Of a stretch of 64,000 nucleotides of DNA, positions 9,020 through 18,206 are shown in pieces. The position numbers and the translations under genes were made by a program. Source of the stretch: Chryseobacterium sp. YIM B08800 (GTDB lineage: Bacteria; Bacteroidota; Bacteroidia; Flavobacteriales; Weeksellaceae); the NCBI RefSeq assembly GCF_026163565.1, contig NZ_JAPDKN010000002.1, positions 156,855 to 220,854 on the forward strand, read 5' to 3'. The notes under the pieces are model-generated. The model searched no databases and was not told the DNA's origin. It worked only from the letters and a program-made list of their open reading frames with translations. Every line of letters starts with the position of its first letter. The stretch's first letter is position 1.

Positions 9020-9322
9020 CTACTTTTCTGTAATTAATTTATAGTTAGACTCCGGATTTTGGAAATTGTTAATCATATTTAAAAGATTTATTTGATTTCC
9101 GGAAATTTCATAGATAATAGAATTATGTTTAGTAATTAATACTTTGTGAAAATCAGTATCTTCATATTTTTGATGTTTCAAATGACCATTTTCAAGCAAA
9201 GAAATTTGTCTTTCTAAAATTTCATAAAAATCTTCTAAGACATCAAAACCCCAATTATCAATTAGAAAATCTTCAAGAATTTCTAAATCAGATTTGGCTC
9301 TATTTGTCCAAAAAATATTCAT
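9020..9322 (-). CDS. ParE/RelE-family toxin
   Basis: A 100-residue basic protein with the RelE/ParE fold pattern: FWTNRAKSDLEILEDFL at the start, HNSIIYEISGNQINLLNM in the core strands and a terminal FQNPES in place of the usual RqNP. ATG at 9322 is preferred over an in-frame TTG 15 bp upstream, because homologous toxins begin right at this strand. It overlaps the end of the antitoxin gene by 23 bp, typical of translational coupling. The target (gyrase or ribosome) cannot be told from the sequence. Confidence 0.75.
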   Translation of the reverse strand: MNIFWTNRAKSDLEILEDFLIDNWGFDVLEDFYEILERQISLLENGHLKHQKYEDTDFHKVLITKHNSIIYEISGNQINLLNMINNFQNPESNYKLITEK

Positions 9323-9638
9323 TTTTCTTTTTTGCAATTCTATCTCTTGCTTCTTTCATTACAAGGCTATGTTCGGTAATTTTTCCGTTTTTTACATCTT
9401 CTAAGCCTTCCTCAATAGCCTTTAAAATATGTTCTTTCGAAACCTTTTCAGGCTCAATAATCTCAGCAATTTTCAGCAATTCTTCAGGTAAGAATTTTTT
9501 CTCCTTCATTTTTCTAAAAAATGTGGGCTCAGAAATTCCTGTCTTTTCAATAATATATTTTATTTTGAAAGGAGAATTTTTCAGAATCTCATCTATAGAA
9601 TTACTTATTTTTATGTAATTTTTAATTTCTAATATCAT
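9300..9638 (-). CDS. Antitoxin with N-terminal helix-turn-helix
   Basis: A 112-residue protein. Residues 20-65 look like an XRE-type helix-turn-helix (IIEKTGISEPTFFRKMKE), and the C-terminal part (EHILKAIEEGLEDVKNG) is a charged helix of the kind that wraps a RelE/ParE toxin. It precedes and overlaps the toxin gene, the usual antitoxin-first order, and probably autoregulates the pair. A 104-residue ORF on the opposite strand is a shadow. The assignment rests on context and pattern, not a named family. Confidence 0.7.
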   Translation of the reverse strand: MILEIKNYIKISNSIDEILKNSPFKIKYIIEKTGISEPTFFRKMKEKKFLPEELLKIAEIIEPEKVSKEHILKAIEEGLEDVKNGKITEHSLVMKEARDRIAKKKNEYFLDK

Positions 9639-9692
9639 TTTTTGATAGTTTTTACTATTAAAATTTAAACAAAATTAAAAATAAATTTGATA

Positions 9693-10283
9693 TTAAACTT
9701 CTTTTTTGTTTAAAACTTCATCTACAAAAACTCTTCGGCTTACTGCATCGTAAGATTCTGTTTCTCCGAGTTCTACCAAGTTTTTTCCTTCAGAAGTTCT
9801 CATCGAATAATTGGCTAAATTTCCTGTTCTTCTGCAAATGGCGTGTACTTTTGTAACATATTCGGCAGTAGCCATTAAATTTGGCATCGGTCCGAATGGT
9901 CGTCCCAGAAAATCCATATCCAAACCTGCAATTACTACCCGAATTCCGCTGTTTGCCAGCTGATTGGCAACTTCTACAATACTTTCATCAAAAAATTGTG
10001 CTTCATCAATTCCTACCACATCACAATTTGAGCCTAACAAAATAATTTCGTTAGGATTTTCTACCGCAGTACTGCGAATCTTATTTTTGTTGTGCGAAAC
10101 GACATCTTCATCAGAATATCTCGTATCGGTTTTAGGTTTAAAAATTTCCACATTTTGCCCCGCCATTTCAGCTCTTCTCAGCCTTCGGATCAACTCTTCG
10201 GTTTTTCCGGAAAACATTGAGCCACAAATAACTTCCATCCAACCGCTTTGTTTGGAATGATTAATTGTATTTTCTAAAAACAT
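9693..10283 (-). CDS. tdk: Thymidine kinase
   Basis: Type II thymidine kinase of the pyrimidine salvage pathway (thymidine + ATP to dTMP), cytosolic. It has 196 residues, the usual length. P-loop GSMFSGKT is at residues 21-28, the DEAQFFDE Walker B-like/catalytic block follows in the middle, and the C-terminal lasso contains ESYDAVSRRVF. The usual zinc-binding cysteines are largely missing; only ICRRTGN is seen. A -7-like element, CAAAAGTA at 10313-10320 on the minus strand, could start its transcript. Confidence 0.95.
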   Translation of the reverse strand: MFLENTINHSKQSGWMEVICGSMFSGKTEELIRRLRRAEMAGQNVEIFKPKTDTRYSDEDVVSHNKNKIRSTAVENPNEIILLGSNCDVVGIDEAQFFDESIVEVANQLANSGIRVVIAGLDMDFLGRPFGPMPNLMATAEYVTKVHAICRRTGNLANYSMRTSEGKNLVELGETESYDAVSRRVFVDEVLNKKEV

Positions 10284-10312
10284 TTGTTAAATTAGCCGTA
10301 ATATTTTAACAT

Positions 10313-10320
10313 CAAAAGTA
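10313..10320 (-). promoter_or_regulatory. -7 element for tdk
   Basis: TACTTTTG on the minus strand matches TAnnTTTG, 30 bp upstream of the tdk start. No clear TTG lies at the expected -33 distance. Confidence 0.45.
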
Positions 10321-10343
10321 AGCAATTTTAATAAGAATCTACG

Positions 10344-11768
10344 ATGCAGAACATTCAAGATTTAAAGGATAAGATTTTTTTTGAATCCAGGAATATCATT
10401 GATATTTTGGGTGGAATAAACAACGTTGACGAACTGGTTTCGAAACAAGATCTACTAAATGATCTCGTGGAAAAAATTGCTTTTTTAAAATTGTTGGATA
10501 AAAATCTGGGCGATTATCAACAGCAAAATTCAAATTTTTCTGATTATCAGAAAGACGAATCTTTGGTTTCTAATTATTTGGTAACCGAAGAAGAAGCAAT
10601 TTTTAATAACGAGCTGAACGAAATCGGAAACGAATCTTTTTCTGAAAATAAAATTGAAACTGAGGAAGAGGAAGCCATTTTTAATAATCAGTTGAATGAA
10701 ATTATTGAAAGTGATTTCCATGAAAATATGGTCAATTTAGCTGAAGAAAATGTACCAGAAGCCAATGAAAACTTTGTTTCAGACGAAATTTCAGATCATT
10801 TAGACTTAGAAGAAGAGGCCGTTTTTAATAACCAGCTCAATGAAATTGATGAAGATGAAGAACCGGAAAATTCTGACCGAGTTTTGAGTTTTGTAGATGA
10901 AGAAAGAATTTTGGAAGATTCTCAGCCGGAAAGTGATGATGATTTTAACGAAGAAATTTTTGCTGAAAAATCAACTGAAGAAGAGGTTTCTTTCAATAAT
11001 CAATTAAATGAAATTATTGAAGAAGAAAATCATATTTCTGAAAAAACATCTGCTGAAACTCACATTATTCCCGATATTTTTGAGAATGAATTTGAAGAAG
11101 ATGAAATTTTAATTGAAGAAACTGAGAATGAATATGTCTCAACTTTTAATCATGAAAATGATGAAATTATCTCAGAAAGTTCAAATGTAGAATCTATTTT
11201 AAATGAAATTAAAAAAGATTCTGAAGTTCCGGAAGAAGTTGAAATGAAAACACAAGATTCTGAAAGAGGAAAAATTGTTGAAATTGATAAACCACAACGT
11301 GAAATAACCACAGAAGTTCCGAAATCAGACGAAAGTTTTGAAAATCTGGATGCTTATCATCAGGAAAAGAAAATAAAGCTTGCACACATAAGAGGTTTAA
11401 AAAACATTCAAACCTTATTTGATGATGATCCTTTGGAAAGGGAAACTCCACATGAAAAAGTTGAAATTCCGGTTGTAAAAGAAGATATCGGAAGTTTAAT
11501 AAAAACAAATATTCCGACTCAATTTATGGAGGCCGAAAAACCAAGACCAGAATTTAAGCTTGATCTGAATGACAGAATAGCGTTTACAAAGGTACTTTTT
11601 AACGGAAGCCAGACCGATCTGAATGATTCTATTGCTGAGCTTAACAGATGCAAAAACATCGATGAGGCAAAAGAATATCTCAGCGAGCTATATTATGATA
11701 AAAATTGGGAAAAAGTAGATGAATATGCCCAAAGACTTTGGGTATTGGTAGAAAATAAATTTTTATAA
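10344..11768 (+). CDS. Acidic repeat-containing protein of unknown function
   Basis: 474 residues, very rich in Glu and Asp. The N-terminal 55 residues are a predicted helical region (MQNIQDLKDKIFFES...). Residues about 80-280 are a low-complexity acidic linker carrying a motif of the form EEEAxFNNQLNEI four times (near residues 82-94, 108-120, 156-168, 212-224) plus a weak fifth copy (STFNHENDEI, about 266). The C-terminal 70 residues are an ordered helical domain (DLNDRIAFTKVLFNGS...). No signal peptide or membrane span. It runs 4 bp into rsmI. I infer a cytosolic scaffold or adaptor; no function is established. Confidence 0.85.
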   Translation: MQNIQDLKDKIFFESRNIIDILGGINNVDELVSKQDLLNDLVEKIAFLKLLDKNLGDYQQQNSNFSDYQKDESLVSNYLVTEEEAIFNNELNEIGNESFSENKIETEEEEAIFNNQLNEIIESDFHENMVNLAEENVPEANENFVSDEISDHLDLEEEAVFNNQLNEIDEDEEPENSDRVLSFVDEERILEDSQPESDDDFNEEIFAEKSTEEEVSFNNQLNEIIEEENHISEKTSAETHIIPDIFENEFEEDEILIEETENEYVSTFNHENDEIISESSNVESILNEIKKDSEVPEEVEMKTQDSERGKIVEIDKPQREITTEVPKSDESFENLDAYHQEKKIKLAHIRGLKNIQTLFDDDPLERETPHEKVEIPVVKEDIGSLIKTNIPTQFMEAEKPRPEFKLDLNDRIAFTKVLFNGSQTDLNDSIAELNRCKNIDEAKEYLSELYYDKNWEKVDEYAQRLWVLVENKFL

Positions 11769-11772
11769 TATT

Positions 11773-12450
11773 TTGAGCGGTATTTTATATTTTGTTCCGA
11801 CACCCGTCGGAAATCTTGAAGACATGACTTTCAGAGCGATCAATACGCTGAAAGAAGTAGACTATATTTTGTGCGAAGATACCCGAACTTCGGGAATTTT
11901 ATTAAAGCATTTTGAGATTTCAAAGCCTTTGAAATCTTATCATCTTCACAATGAGCATCAAGCCACAGAAAAAGTGATTGCAGACCTTAAAAACGGTCAG
12001 AATATTGCCATTATTACCGATGCAGGAACTCCAGGGATTTCAGATCCGGGATATTTGTTGGCAAAAGCGGGATCAGATCACGATATTGAAATGATTTGCC
12101 TTCCCGGTGCAACCGCTTTGATTCCGGCTTTGGTGGTTTCCGGTTTACCGAATAATGAGTTTCTTTTTGCCGGTTTTCTTCCTCAGAAAAAAGGAAGACA
12201 AACAAAGCTTAAACAGCTTGCAGAAGAGAAAAAAACAATCGTTTTGTACGAAAGTCCGCATAAAATCAATACAACTTTAGAACAGATAAGAGAATTTTTC
12301 GGTGAAGAGACCAGAGCAAGTTTAAGCCGTGAAATTTCGAAAAAATTTGAAGAAACTAAAAGAGGAACAATCAATGAATTAATTGAATTCTCTAAAAGTA
12401 AAACTTTAAAAGGTGAAATTGTTTTAATCGTTAATAATTCTTTAAAGTAA
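11773..12450 (+). CDS. rsmI: 16S rRNA (cytidine1402-2'-O)-methyltransferase RsmI
   Basis: Methylates the ribose of C1402 in the decoding centre of 16S rRNA. It is a tetrapyrrole-methylase fold protein of 225 residues, shorter than the E. coli enzyme because the C-terminal extension is absent. Family blocks seen are YFVPTPVGNLEDMTFRA at the start, CEDTRTSG, TDAGTPGISDPG and YESPHKI. The only suitable start is TTG at 11773, placing GILYFVPTP at the expected N-terminus, 4 bp after the upstream stop. It is probably translated by coupling with the acidic repeat gene. Confidence 0.95.
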   Translation: MSGILYFVPTPVGNLEDMTFRAINTLKEVDYILCEDTRTSGILLKHFEISKPLKSYHLHNEHQATEKVIADLKNGQNIAIITDAGTPGISDPGYLLAKAGSDHDIEMICLPGATALIPALVVSGLPNNEFLFAGFLPQKKGRQTKLKQLAEEKKTIVLYESPHKINTTLEQIREFFGEETRASLSREISKKFEETKRGTINELIEFSKSKTLKGEIVLIVNNSLK

Positions 12451-12455
12451 TTTCA

Positions 12456-13928
12456 TTGAAAAAATTAGTTTTCATTCTGCTTTCAGGTATTTTTTCAGCA
12501 CAGACCAATCAGTATAAAGAGATATTATTGTCTAAACAAGTTGGGAAAGACGTACGTTTTTATACCAACGGTTACGGAATTATTTCAGACGCAAATACCG
12601 GAAATTCTTCTATTGTAGATTCTTTAGGAACAATTTCCTTTAATTATCCTTTTAAAAGCGAAATTCTACGTCTTTCGAAAGACAGGTTTATTTTGAAAGT
12701 AAAAGAAGGGGAATCAAACGGAAAAACTGCTTTAATTGACGGAAAAGGAAATCAGTTGATCCCATTAGATAAATTTAAATACAAAACCTGGGAAAATAGA
12801 GACCGTTTAATTGTATCGAAAGATGGAAAAGATCTTGTTTACGACTACAATGGTAAAGAAATTATCCCTTCTCAGGATAAAATAGAATTTGCAAACGACA
12901 GCAGATTTTTTATTAAAAAAGATAAGCTTTGGTTTATTTATAATTTTGACGGACAACAGGTTTCTGACAGAGCATTCAAGGAAAACCTGAGATTTTACAA
13001 AGGAAAAGTTTATTTAAATACCGGAATTAAAACCGGAGATGTGATAGATATCGACGGTAAAACGGTAAGTCAGTTTTCAAATCATTACATCGAAGATATT
13101 AACGGTTTTCCATTTTTAATTACAAAAGACATTACCAAAAATAAGTATGGAATTGTAGATGAAAATGAGCAGGTTTTAGCAGAAAATATCTACGAACAGG
13201 CTTTTGTGGGAAGAAACTATATTTACCTTATCAAAGACAATAAAGTAAGCGTCTTTTCTAAAGCGGAAAGAAAACTTTTCCCTACCGAATATCATTATGT
13301 AAATCATTTGTTTAACGGTAATTTTAAAACACTAAAAGATTATAAAAATCCTAAAATTGCAGTTATTAAAGAAAGTGGGGAAGTTGTTTTGCCTAAAGAA
13401 TATGACGTTGTAGAAGGCTTTAAAATAAAAGGTGAAGATTATGTTTTTGTAAGCAAAGACAATGAAGAAAGGCTTTTAGATAAAAATTTTGAGAGTGTTT
13501 TGGATGACGGATTTCAGATTGAGAAAATCTTCTTTAATAATGTCATTGTAAAAAAAGACGAAGTTTATTATAAATTTTCACCAACAGATAAATCTTACAC
13601 ACCGATTAAAGATATTGTTTCTATAAAACCGTTTCAGTTTTACCCTGCAATTATCTGTAAAAACAAAGAAAACCTTTACGGAATGCTTGATGAAGAAGGA
13701 AAGGAAATTGTTCCGTTTATCTACGATGATATTGTAAGTTTTCTTTCAGCAGATGAAGTTGTGGTACAGAAAGGAGATAAATTCGGGGTTACGAATCTTA
13801 AAAATGAACCGCTTAAAGACGTTATTTACGACAAATATTCTGCAGATAACAAAAAGCTTACCCTCACAAAAGATAAAGAATCTGAAGTGATTGATTTTAG
13901 TTCTTCAGAAGATAAAGTGATGTTTTAA
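12456..13928 (+). CDS. Exported WG-repeat protein
   Basis: 490 residues with an N-terminal signal peptide (MKKLVFILLSGIFSAQT). The rest is a string of short beta repeats of the WG type, each with a pattern like 'G...LId.kGkeiiP..yd' (for example YGMLDEEGKEIVPFIYDD near the end). Such repeats form beta-propeller-like or solenoid surfaces in Bacteroidetes exported proteins; the role is unknown. The start is TTG at 12456, 5 bp after rsmI, chosen because it opens directly into the signal peptide. Confidence 0.85.
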   Translation: MKKLVFILLSGIFSAQTNQYKEILLSKQVGKDVRFYTNGYGIISDANTGNSSIVDSLGTISFNYPFKSEILRLSKDRFILKVKEGESNGKTALIDGKGNQLIPLDKFKYKTWENRDRLIVSKDGKDLVYDYNGKEIIPSQDKIEFANDSRFFIKKDKLWFIYNFDGQQVSDRAFKENLRFYKGKVYLNTGIKTGDVIDIDGKTVSQFSNHYIEDINGFPFLITKDITKNKYGIVDENEQVLAENIYEQAFVGRNYIYLIKDNKVSVFSKAERKLFPTEYHYVNHLFNGNFKTLKDYKNPKIAVIKESGEVVLPKEYDVVEGFKIKGEDYVFVSKDNEERLLDKNFESVLDDGFQIEKIFFNNVIVKKDEVYYKFSPTDKSYTPIKDIVSIKPFQFYPAIICKNKENLYGMLDEEGKEIVPFIYDDIVSFLSADEVVVQKGDKFGVTNLKNEPLKDVIYDKYSADNKKLTLTKDKESEVIDFSSSEDKVMF

Positions 13929-13973
13929 AACAATGTTTAATTAGTGAATTAAAACTCGCAAAAACAAAATATA

Positions 13974-13981
13974 TATATTTG
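13974..13981 (+). promoter_or_regulatory. -7 element for fabG
   Basis: TATATTTG matches TAnnTTTG and lies 60 bp upstream of the fabG ATG. A -33 TTG at the expected distance is not evident. Confidence 0.5.
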
Positions 13982-14041
13982 CAATCTGAATAATTTTAAA
14001 CCACTCAAGTTATTTGGATTTTTAAAATAAATAATCATTAT

Positions 14042-14785
14042 ATGAAACTATTAGAAGGAAAAGTAGCACTAATTACCGGAGCTACAAGAGGAATCGGGAA
14101 GGGTATTGCCGAAATTTTTGCTCAACAGGGAGCAAAAGTAGCATTTACTTACGCAGGTTCTGTAGAAAAAGCGAAAGAATTGGAAACTGCTTTAAGTTCT
14201 GTAACTCAGATTAAAGGTTATCAGTCTGATGCATCAGATTACGATGCTGCACAAAAATTGGTAGATGATGTAATGGCTGAGTTTGGTAAAATTGATATTT
14301 TGGTAAACAATGCAGGAATTACGAAAGACAATCTTTTGATGAGAATGTCAAAAGACGATTGGGACACTATTATCAAAGTAAATTTAGATTCTGTATTCAA
14401 CCTTACTAAGGCTGTAATTAAGCCAATGATGAAAGCTAAATCGGGCTCTATCATCAATATGACTTCTGTTGTTGGGGTAAAAGGTAATGCAGGACAGGCA
14501 AATTATGCGGCTTCTAAAGCTGGAGTTATCGGATTTACGAAATCTATTGCATTAGAATTAGGTTCAAGAAACATCCGTTGCAACGCAATTGCTCCAGGAT
14601 TTATTGAAACTGAAATGACGGCTGCTTTAGACGAAAAAACAGTTCAAGGATGGAGAGACGGTATTCCTTTGAAAAGAGGTGGACAGCCTGAAGATGTTGC
14701 CAATGCGTGTGTATTTTTAGGTAGCGAAATGTCTTCTTATATTTCTGGTCAGGTTTTAAACGTTGACGGAGGAATGTTGACTTAA
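14042..14785 (+). CDS. fabG: 3-oxoacyl-[acyl-carrier-protein] reductase FabG
   Basis: NADPH-dependent reduction of 3-oxoacyl-ACP in type II fatty acid synthesis, cytosolic. 247 residues, typical of the short-chain dehydrogenase family. Cofactor motif TGATRGIG is at residues 12-19, NNAG near 88, and the catalytic Ser-Tyr-Lys set is in MTSVVG and NYAASKAG. The C-terminal GQVLNVDGGM is usual for FabG. It appears monocistronic, with a promoter-like site upstream and a strong terminator after it. Confidence 0.95.
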   Translation: MKLLEGKVALITGATRGIGKGIAEIFAQQGAKVAFTYAGSVEKAKELETALSSVTQIKGYQSDASDYDAAQKLVDDVMAEFGKIDILVNNAGITKDNLLMRMSKDDWDTIIKVNLDSVFNLTKAVIKPMMKAKSGSIINMTSVVGVKGNAGQANYAASKAGVIGFTKSIALELGSRNIRCNAIAPGFIETEMTAALDEKTVQGWRDGIPLKRGGQPEDVANACVFLGSEMSSYISGQVLNVDGGMLT

Positions 14786-14808
14786 GAAAATTATTATTCT
14801 ACAATATA

Positions 14809-14844
14809 AATCCCTTTCATAAGCTTTATGAAAGGGATTCTTTT
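14809..14844. terminator. Terminator between fabG and the convergent regulator gene
   Basis: Perfect 14-bp stem AATCCCTTTCATAA / TTATGAAAGGGATT (14809-14822 and 14826-14839) with a 3-nt loop, followed by CTTTT. It serves fabG and perhaps the opposing gene. Confidence 0.85.
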
Positions 14845-16339
14845 ATGATTCAGAATCGATGTAATTTCTAAGCCAAACTTGAAGGTCTTTTTCGGGTGAA
14901 AGGTTGATTTTTTTCCTGAAATTATAACGGTTATTTTCTATCGTTTTTATTGCTTTAAAAGTACAATCTGCAATCTCTTTCGTTGTAAAACCGAGATAAA
15001 TATAAGCTGCAAAAGTAAGCTCGCTCGGTTTCAGACTTTCATTAAGCTGAAGCATTTTAGACTGAAATTTAGGATAAACCTCCTGAAACCTTGTATAAAA
15101 TGAAGGATTATTATCTTTTGCCAATTGAATGATTTCGTCGAAAGCTTCGTTAACTTGTTGTTTCAGTTTGTGCGTTTCCTGTTCTGTTATTTCTTTTTCT
15201 TTAAGCAGTTTTTGGGCGATTTCGATAGATTTCAGATTCCTAGATTTCGATTTTTTAAGAAGATAAATAATAAATAAAGTGATGAATACCAGTAAAGAAA
15301 TGATGATTAAGGTTGTTCTCTGCGTTTTTTTGGTTTCAAGAATCTGCTTTATTTTTTCTTCTTTCATCACCTCATTCAACGCAAAATCTCTTTCTTTCTT
15401 CATTCTGTCATCCAATTCCTTATTCGTTTTCAGATAAAGATCCTGATATTGTTTTGCTTCGGTTGCATTTCCCTGTGCTATTTTCAGCTCGGCAATTTTT
15501 TTGTACAATTCGCTCAGAATATCCGGAAAATGATGCTGATCAAAACTTTTTAAAGCCTGATCGTAAAAATTTTGAGCTTCAGAATATTTTTTTTGAGCAG
15601 TATATAGATTTCCAAGTCCTATTAACGATTCAATTTTGCAGGGATGGATTTTATCTTTAAAATGATCTAATGATTTGCTGTAATAATATTGAGCAGAATC
15701 GGTTTTATTTTGATTCAGATAATAATTTCCAAAACCTAAACAAGAACAACCTTTTTGAATATAAGCATCCTCTAAATTTATTTTTTTTAAAATTGTATCT
15801 TCTTTTTGCAAAAAGTAGTGCATAGAATCCGGCTTATTAAAATTATCATAGATATAGCTCAAATGCGAATATATTGCACTTTCTGTGAGAGAATCTTTTG
15901 TTGTTTTATTGGGCTTGGTTTTTAAGATTTCAAGCGCTTTTCGATAATTTTTAAACGATAGGCTGTAAAGCTCAAGAAGAAGGTAATTTCCAGCTAATAA
16001 AGATGAAATATTGGCAGAATGCGTTTGATCTGTTTCTAAATACGACGTATATTTTTGTGCCTCTTTTGCATAATCAATACTTTGTTTAAACTTTGCATGA
16101 TCGTAATAATAGGAGGCTAAATAATAATTGCCATACGATAACCCTTTTTCATTATTTATAGAATTTGATAATTTTATAAGTTTTTGTGAAGCGTCCAAAA
16201 CTTTGTCAGATTCTCCGGATAGCTGAATGGTATTGATTTGTTTTACCAAAAAATCAATATCGGGTTCATTTTGAGCATAAAAAAGATTGCTCAGAAGAAC
16301 AAGACTAAGTAAATATTTATACGAATGGAGATAACCCAT
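14843..16339 (-). CDS. TPR-repeat, membrane-anchored regulator with LuxR-like C-terminal helix-turn-helix
   Basis: 498 residues: signal peptide (1-22), a tetratricopeptide array (about 30-310), one membrane span (TLIIISLLVFITLFIIYLL, near 345-365), a coiled-coil linker, then a C-terminal helix-turn-helix (LGFTTKEIADCTFKAIKTIE) like that of LuxR/GerE proteins. The pattern is common in Flavobacteria: periplasmic sensing domain, membrane span, cytosolic DNA-binding end. Signal and targets are unknown. A -7-like site, CAAATGTA on the plus strand at 16389-16396, could be its promoter. Confidence 0.85.
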   Translation of the reverse strand: MGYLHSYKYLLSLVLLSNLFYAQNEPDIDFLVKQINTIQLSGESDKVLDASQKLIKLSNSINNEKGLSYGNYYLASYYYDHAKFKQSIDYAKEAQKYTSYLETDQTHSANISSLLAGNYLLLELYSLSFKNYRKALEILKTKPNKTTKDSLTESAIYSHLSYIYDNFNKPDSMHYFLQKEDTILKKINLEDAYIQKGCSCLGFGNYYLNQNKTDSAQYYYSKSLDHFKDKIHPCKIESLIGLGNLYTAQKKYSEAQNFYDQALKSFDQHHFPDILSELYKKIAELKIAQGNATEAKQYQDLYLKTNKELDDRMKKERDFALNEVMKEEKIKQILETKKTQRTTLIIISLLVFITLFIIYLLKKSKSRNLKSIEIAQKLLKEKEITEQETHKLKQQVNEAFDEIIQLAKDNNPSFYTRFQEVYPKFQSKMLQLNESLKPSELTFAAYIYLGFTTKEIADCTFKAIKTIENNRYNFRKKINLSPEKDLQVWLRNYIDSES

Positions 16340-16388
16340 TTAAATAATTTGGTATTATTAGTTCACTACATAAAAAGTCAACACCTCA

Positions 16389-16396
16389 CAAATGTA
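16389..16396 (-). promoter_or_regulatory. -7 element for the TPR/LuxR-type regulator
   Basis: TACATTTG on the minus strand fits TAnnTTTG, 50 bp upstream of the start codon. Confidence 0.45.
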
Positions 16397-16647
16397 TTAT
16401 TCATGGGTGTTACAGTCTTTTTTGATTGTGTATTTTCGCTCAACTTTTGTGCCAATGTAAACCTGAACATTAAAAGAAACGTATGACTGAAGGTTTAATT
16501 TCAATAAATGAATTAAAATTAACTTTCCATTTATATTAAATAAATTTTGATATTTGGCGTGAATTTTAAATCAGATAAAAAGCGATTTATTACAGTAAAT
16601 ATTTACAGTGATTTCTTTAGAATTAAAATTTTGAAACAATAGATATC

Positions 16648-16702
16648 AAAAAAAAATCTCCGAAAATTTTAAACTTATTTTGTTTAAAAATCTCCAGAGA
16701 TT
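16648..16702 (-). terminator. Nested hairpin with long T-run, minus strand
   Basis: On the minus strand AATCTC pairs with GAGATT around an inner 8-bp stem TTTTAAAC / GTTTAAAA, followed by nine T residues. It lies about 190 bp beyond the guaC stop and may end that transcript, or that of an unrecognised small RNA. Confidence 0.45.
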
Positions 16703-16888
16703 AATTTTTCCTCCATCATTCGGATTTCAGTTTTTTTGAACGATACAAATAGAAGAAAAAGTTAAAAAAAGAGCAAAATATCAACCCCTCAATTTCCCCT
16801 CTATTTAAATAAATCCTTTATCAATAGAGCTTTATGATGGTATTCAAATTATTCTAACATTTTGAATTTACAAAGATTAAGATTTTGA

Positions 16889-17929
16889 TTAATCATTATA
16901 AACCTGATTTTCCTGTTCCTGAACTCTTATAAAAGTTGTTCTTTTAGACAATTCTTTCAAGGTAGAAGCACCAACATAAGTACAGGTAGAACGCACTCCG
17001 CCTAAAATATCTTTCACCGTTTCGAGCACTGCACCTTTATAAGGAACTTTCACTGTCTTTCCTTCCGAAGCTCTGTATTCTGCAACACCACCCGAATGTT
17101 TATCCATTGCAGTTTTTGAGCTCATTCCGTAAAAAAGTTTGAATTTTTTACCATTTTCTTCCACCATTTCGCCACCGCTTTCATCATGACCGGCAAACAT
17201 TCCACCCAACATGACGAAATCTGCGCCGCCACCAAAAGCTTTGGCTACATCACCCGGAACTTTGCAACCTCCGTCTGCAATAATATGACCTTTTAAACCA
17301 TGTGCAGCATCAGAACTTTCAATAATTGCCGATAATTGAGGATATCCAACACCGGTTTTTACCCTTGTTGTACACACAGAACCGGGACCGATACCGACTT
17401 TGATAATATCTGCGCCTGCCAAAAGAAGTTCTTCCACCATTTCTCCGGTTACTACATTGCCTGCAATAATAATTTTATCAGGAAAATTGGCTCTTGCACG
17501 TTTCACAAACTCTACAAAATGCTCAGAATAACCATTGGCTACATCAATGCAGAGAAACCCAATTTTTGGATGGTTTTCGAGAATTGTTTTTATTTTTTCT
17601 TCATCCGCTTTTCCTGTTCCTGTACTTAAAGCGATGTATTGATAAATATTTTCAGGTTGATTATTGAGGAAATTGCTCCATTCTTCAACGGTATAATGTT
17701 TATGAATGGCAGTAATAATTTTTTCTTTGGAAAGCTCAAGAGCCATTTCAAATGTTCCCACCGTGTCCATATTGGCTGCGATAATGGGTGTGCCTTTCCA
17801 TTTTTTTTGAGTGTGAAGGAAGGTAAACTCACGGTTTAAATCTACTTCTGAACGAGATTTTAAAGTAGAACGTTTTGGTCTGAACATAACGTCTTTAAAA
17901 CCAAGTTTTATATCATTTTCTATTCGCAT
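16889..17929 (-). CDS. guaC: GMP reductase
   Basis: NADPH-dependent deamination of GMP to IMP in purine salvage, cytosolic. 346 residues with no CBS insert, which fits GuaC rather than IMP dehydrogenase. The catalytic loop is [11 protein letters not shown] with the nucleophilic cysteine near residue 186, and the flanking [25 protein letters not shown] and [13 protein letters not shown] blocks fit GMP reductase. The N-terminal [18 protein letters not shown] is also typical. It stands alone between two gene-free stretches. Confidence 0.95.
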   Translation of the reverse strand: MRIENDIKLGFKDVMFRPKRSTLKSRSEVDLNREFTFLHTQKKWKGTPIIAANMDTVGTFEMALELSKEKIITAIHKHYTVEEWSNFLNNQPENIYQYIALSTGTGKADEEKIKTILENHPKIGFLCIDVANGYSEHFVEFVKRARANFPDKIIIAGNVVTGEMVEELLLAGADIIKVGIGPGSVCTTRVKTGVGYPQLSAIIESSDAAHGLKGHIIADGGCKVPGDVAKAFGGGADFVMLGGMFAGHDESGGEMVEENGKKFKLFYGMSSKTAMDKHSGGVAEYRASEGKTVKVPYKGAVLETVKDILGGVRSTCTYVGASTLKELSKRTTFIRVQEQENQVYND

Positions 17930-18017
17930 AATCTGGAAATTATTTTAAATAAAATTAGGGAAAAGATTGATAGAAAAGCTTAAAATAAATGATTTTATGG
18001 TTTATTTATGAGAAAAA

Positions 18018-18196
18018 TGTAACTCTCACAGATGTCAGAGCTCAGCACGGATGATTGAGAATAAAAAATAGGTGAAGTAAACAGCCAAGAATACACAAAT
18101 TAGTTTAGTTCAAGAAAAATTATAATAACAGTTTTTATAAAAAAAAGTGTGTATCTGTGGCAAAATAATCTGTGAAAATTTGTGGGAAAAGATAAT
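18018..18196. repeat. Intergenic repeat of the 'CACAGAT...ATCTGTGG' type
   Basis: Begins with CTCACAGAT and ends with ATCTGTGAAAATTTGTGGGAAAA; it also shares TGATTGAGAATA with the copy near 35.7 kb. The inverted ends suggest an old palindromic element. It fills most of the guaC-Lgt-like gap. Confidence 0.5.
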
Positions 18197-18206
18197 CGAA
18201 ATATCT

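Larger units (their letters stand above)
16340..16888. other. 549-bp intergenic region without a supported gene
   Basis: AT-rich DNA between the TPR regulator and guaC, both on the minus strand. It holds the regulator's likely promoter near its left end (TAnnTTTG match at 16389-16396, minus strand) and a minus-strand terminator-like fold near 16648-16702. No ORF or tRNA was seen. Confidence 0.6.

Noticed and set aside
9304..9618. 104-codon ORF opposite the antitoxin
   Set aside because: Ser/Phe-rich shadow of the antitoxin frame, with no promoter or family pattern.
16889..17929. IMP dehydrogenase
   Set aside because: No CBS insert, length 346 and the GMP-reductase flanking motifs favour guaC.
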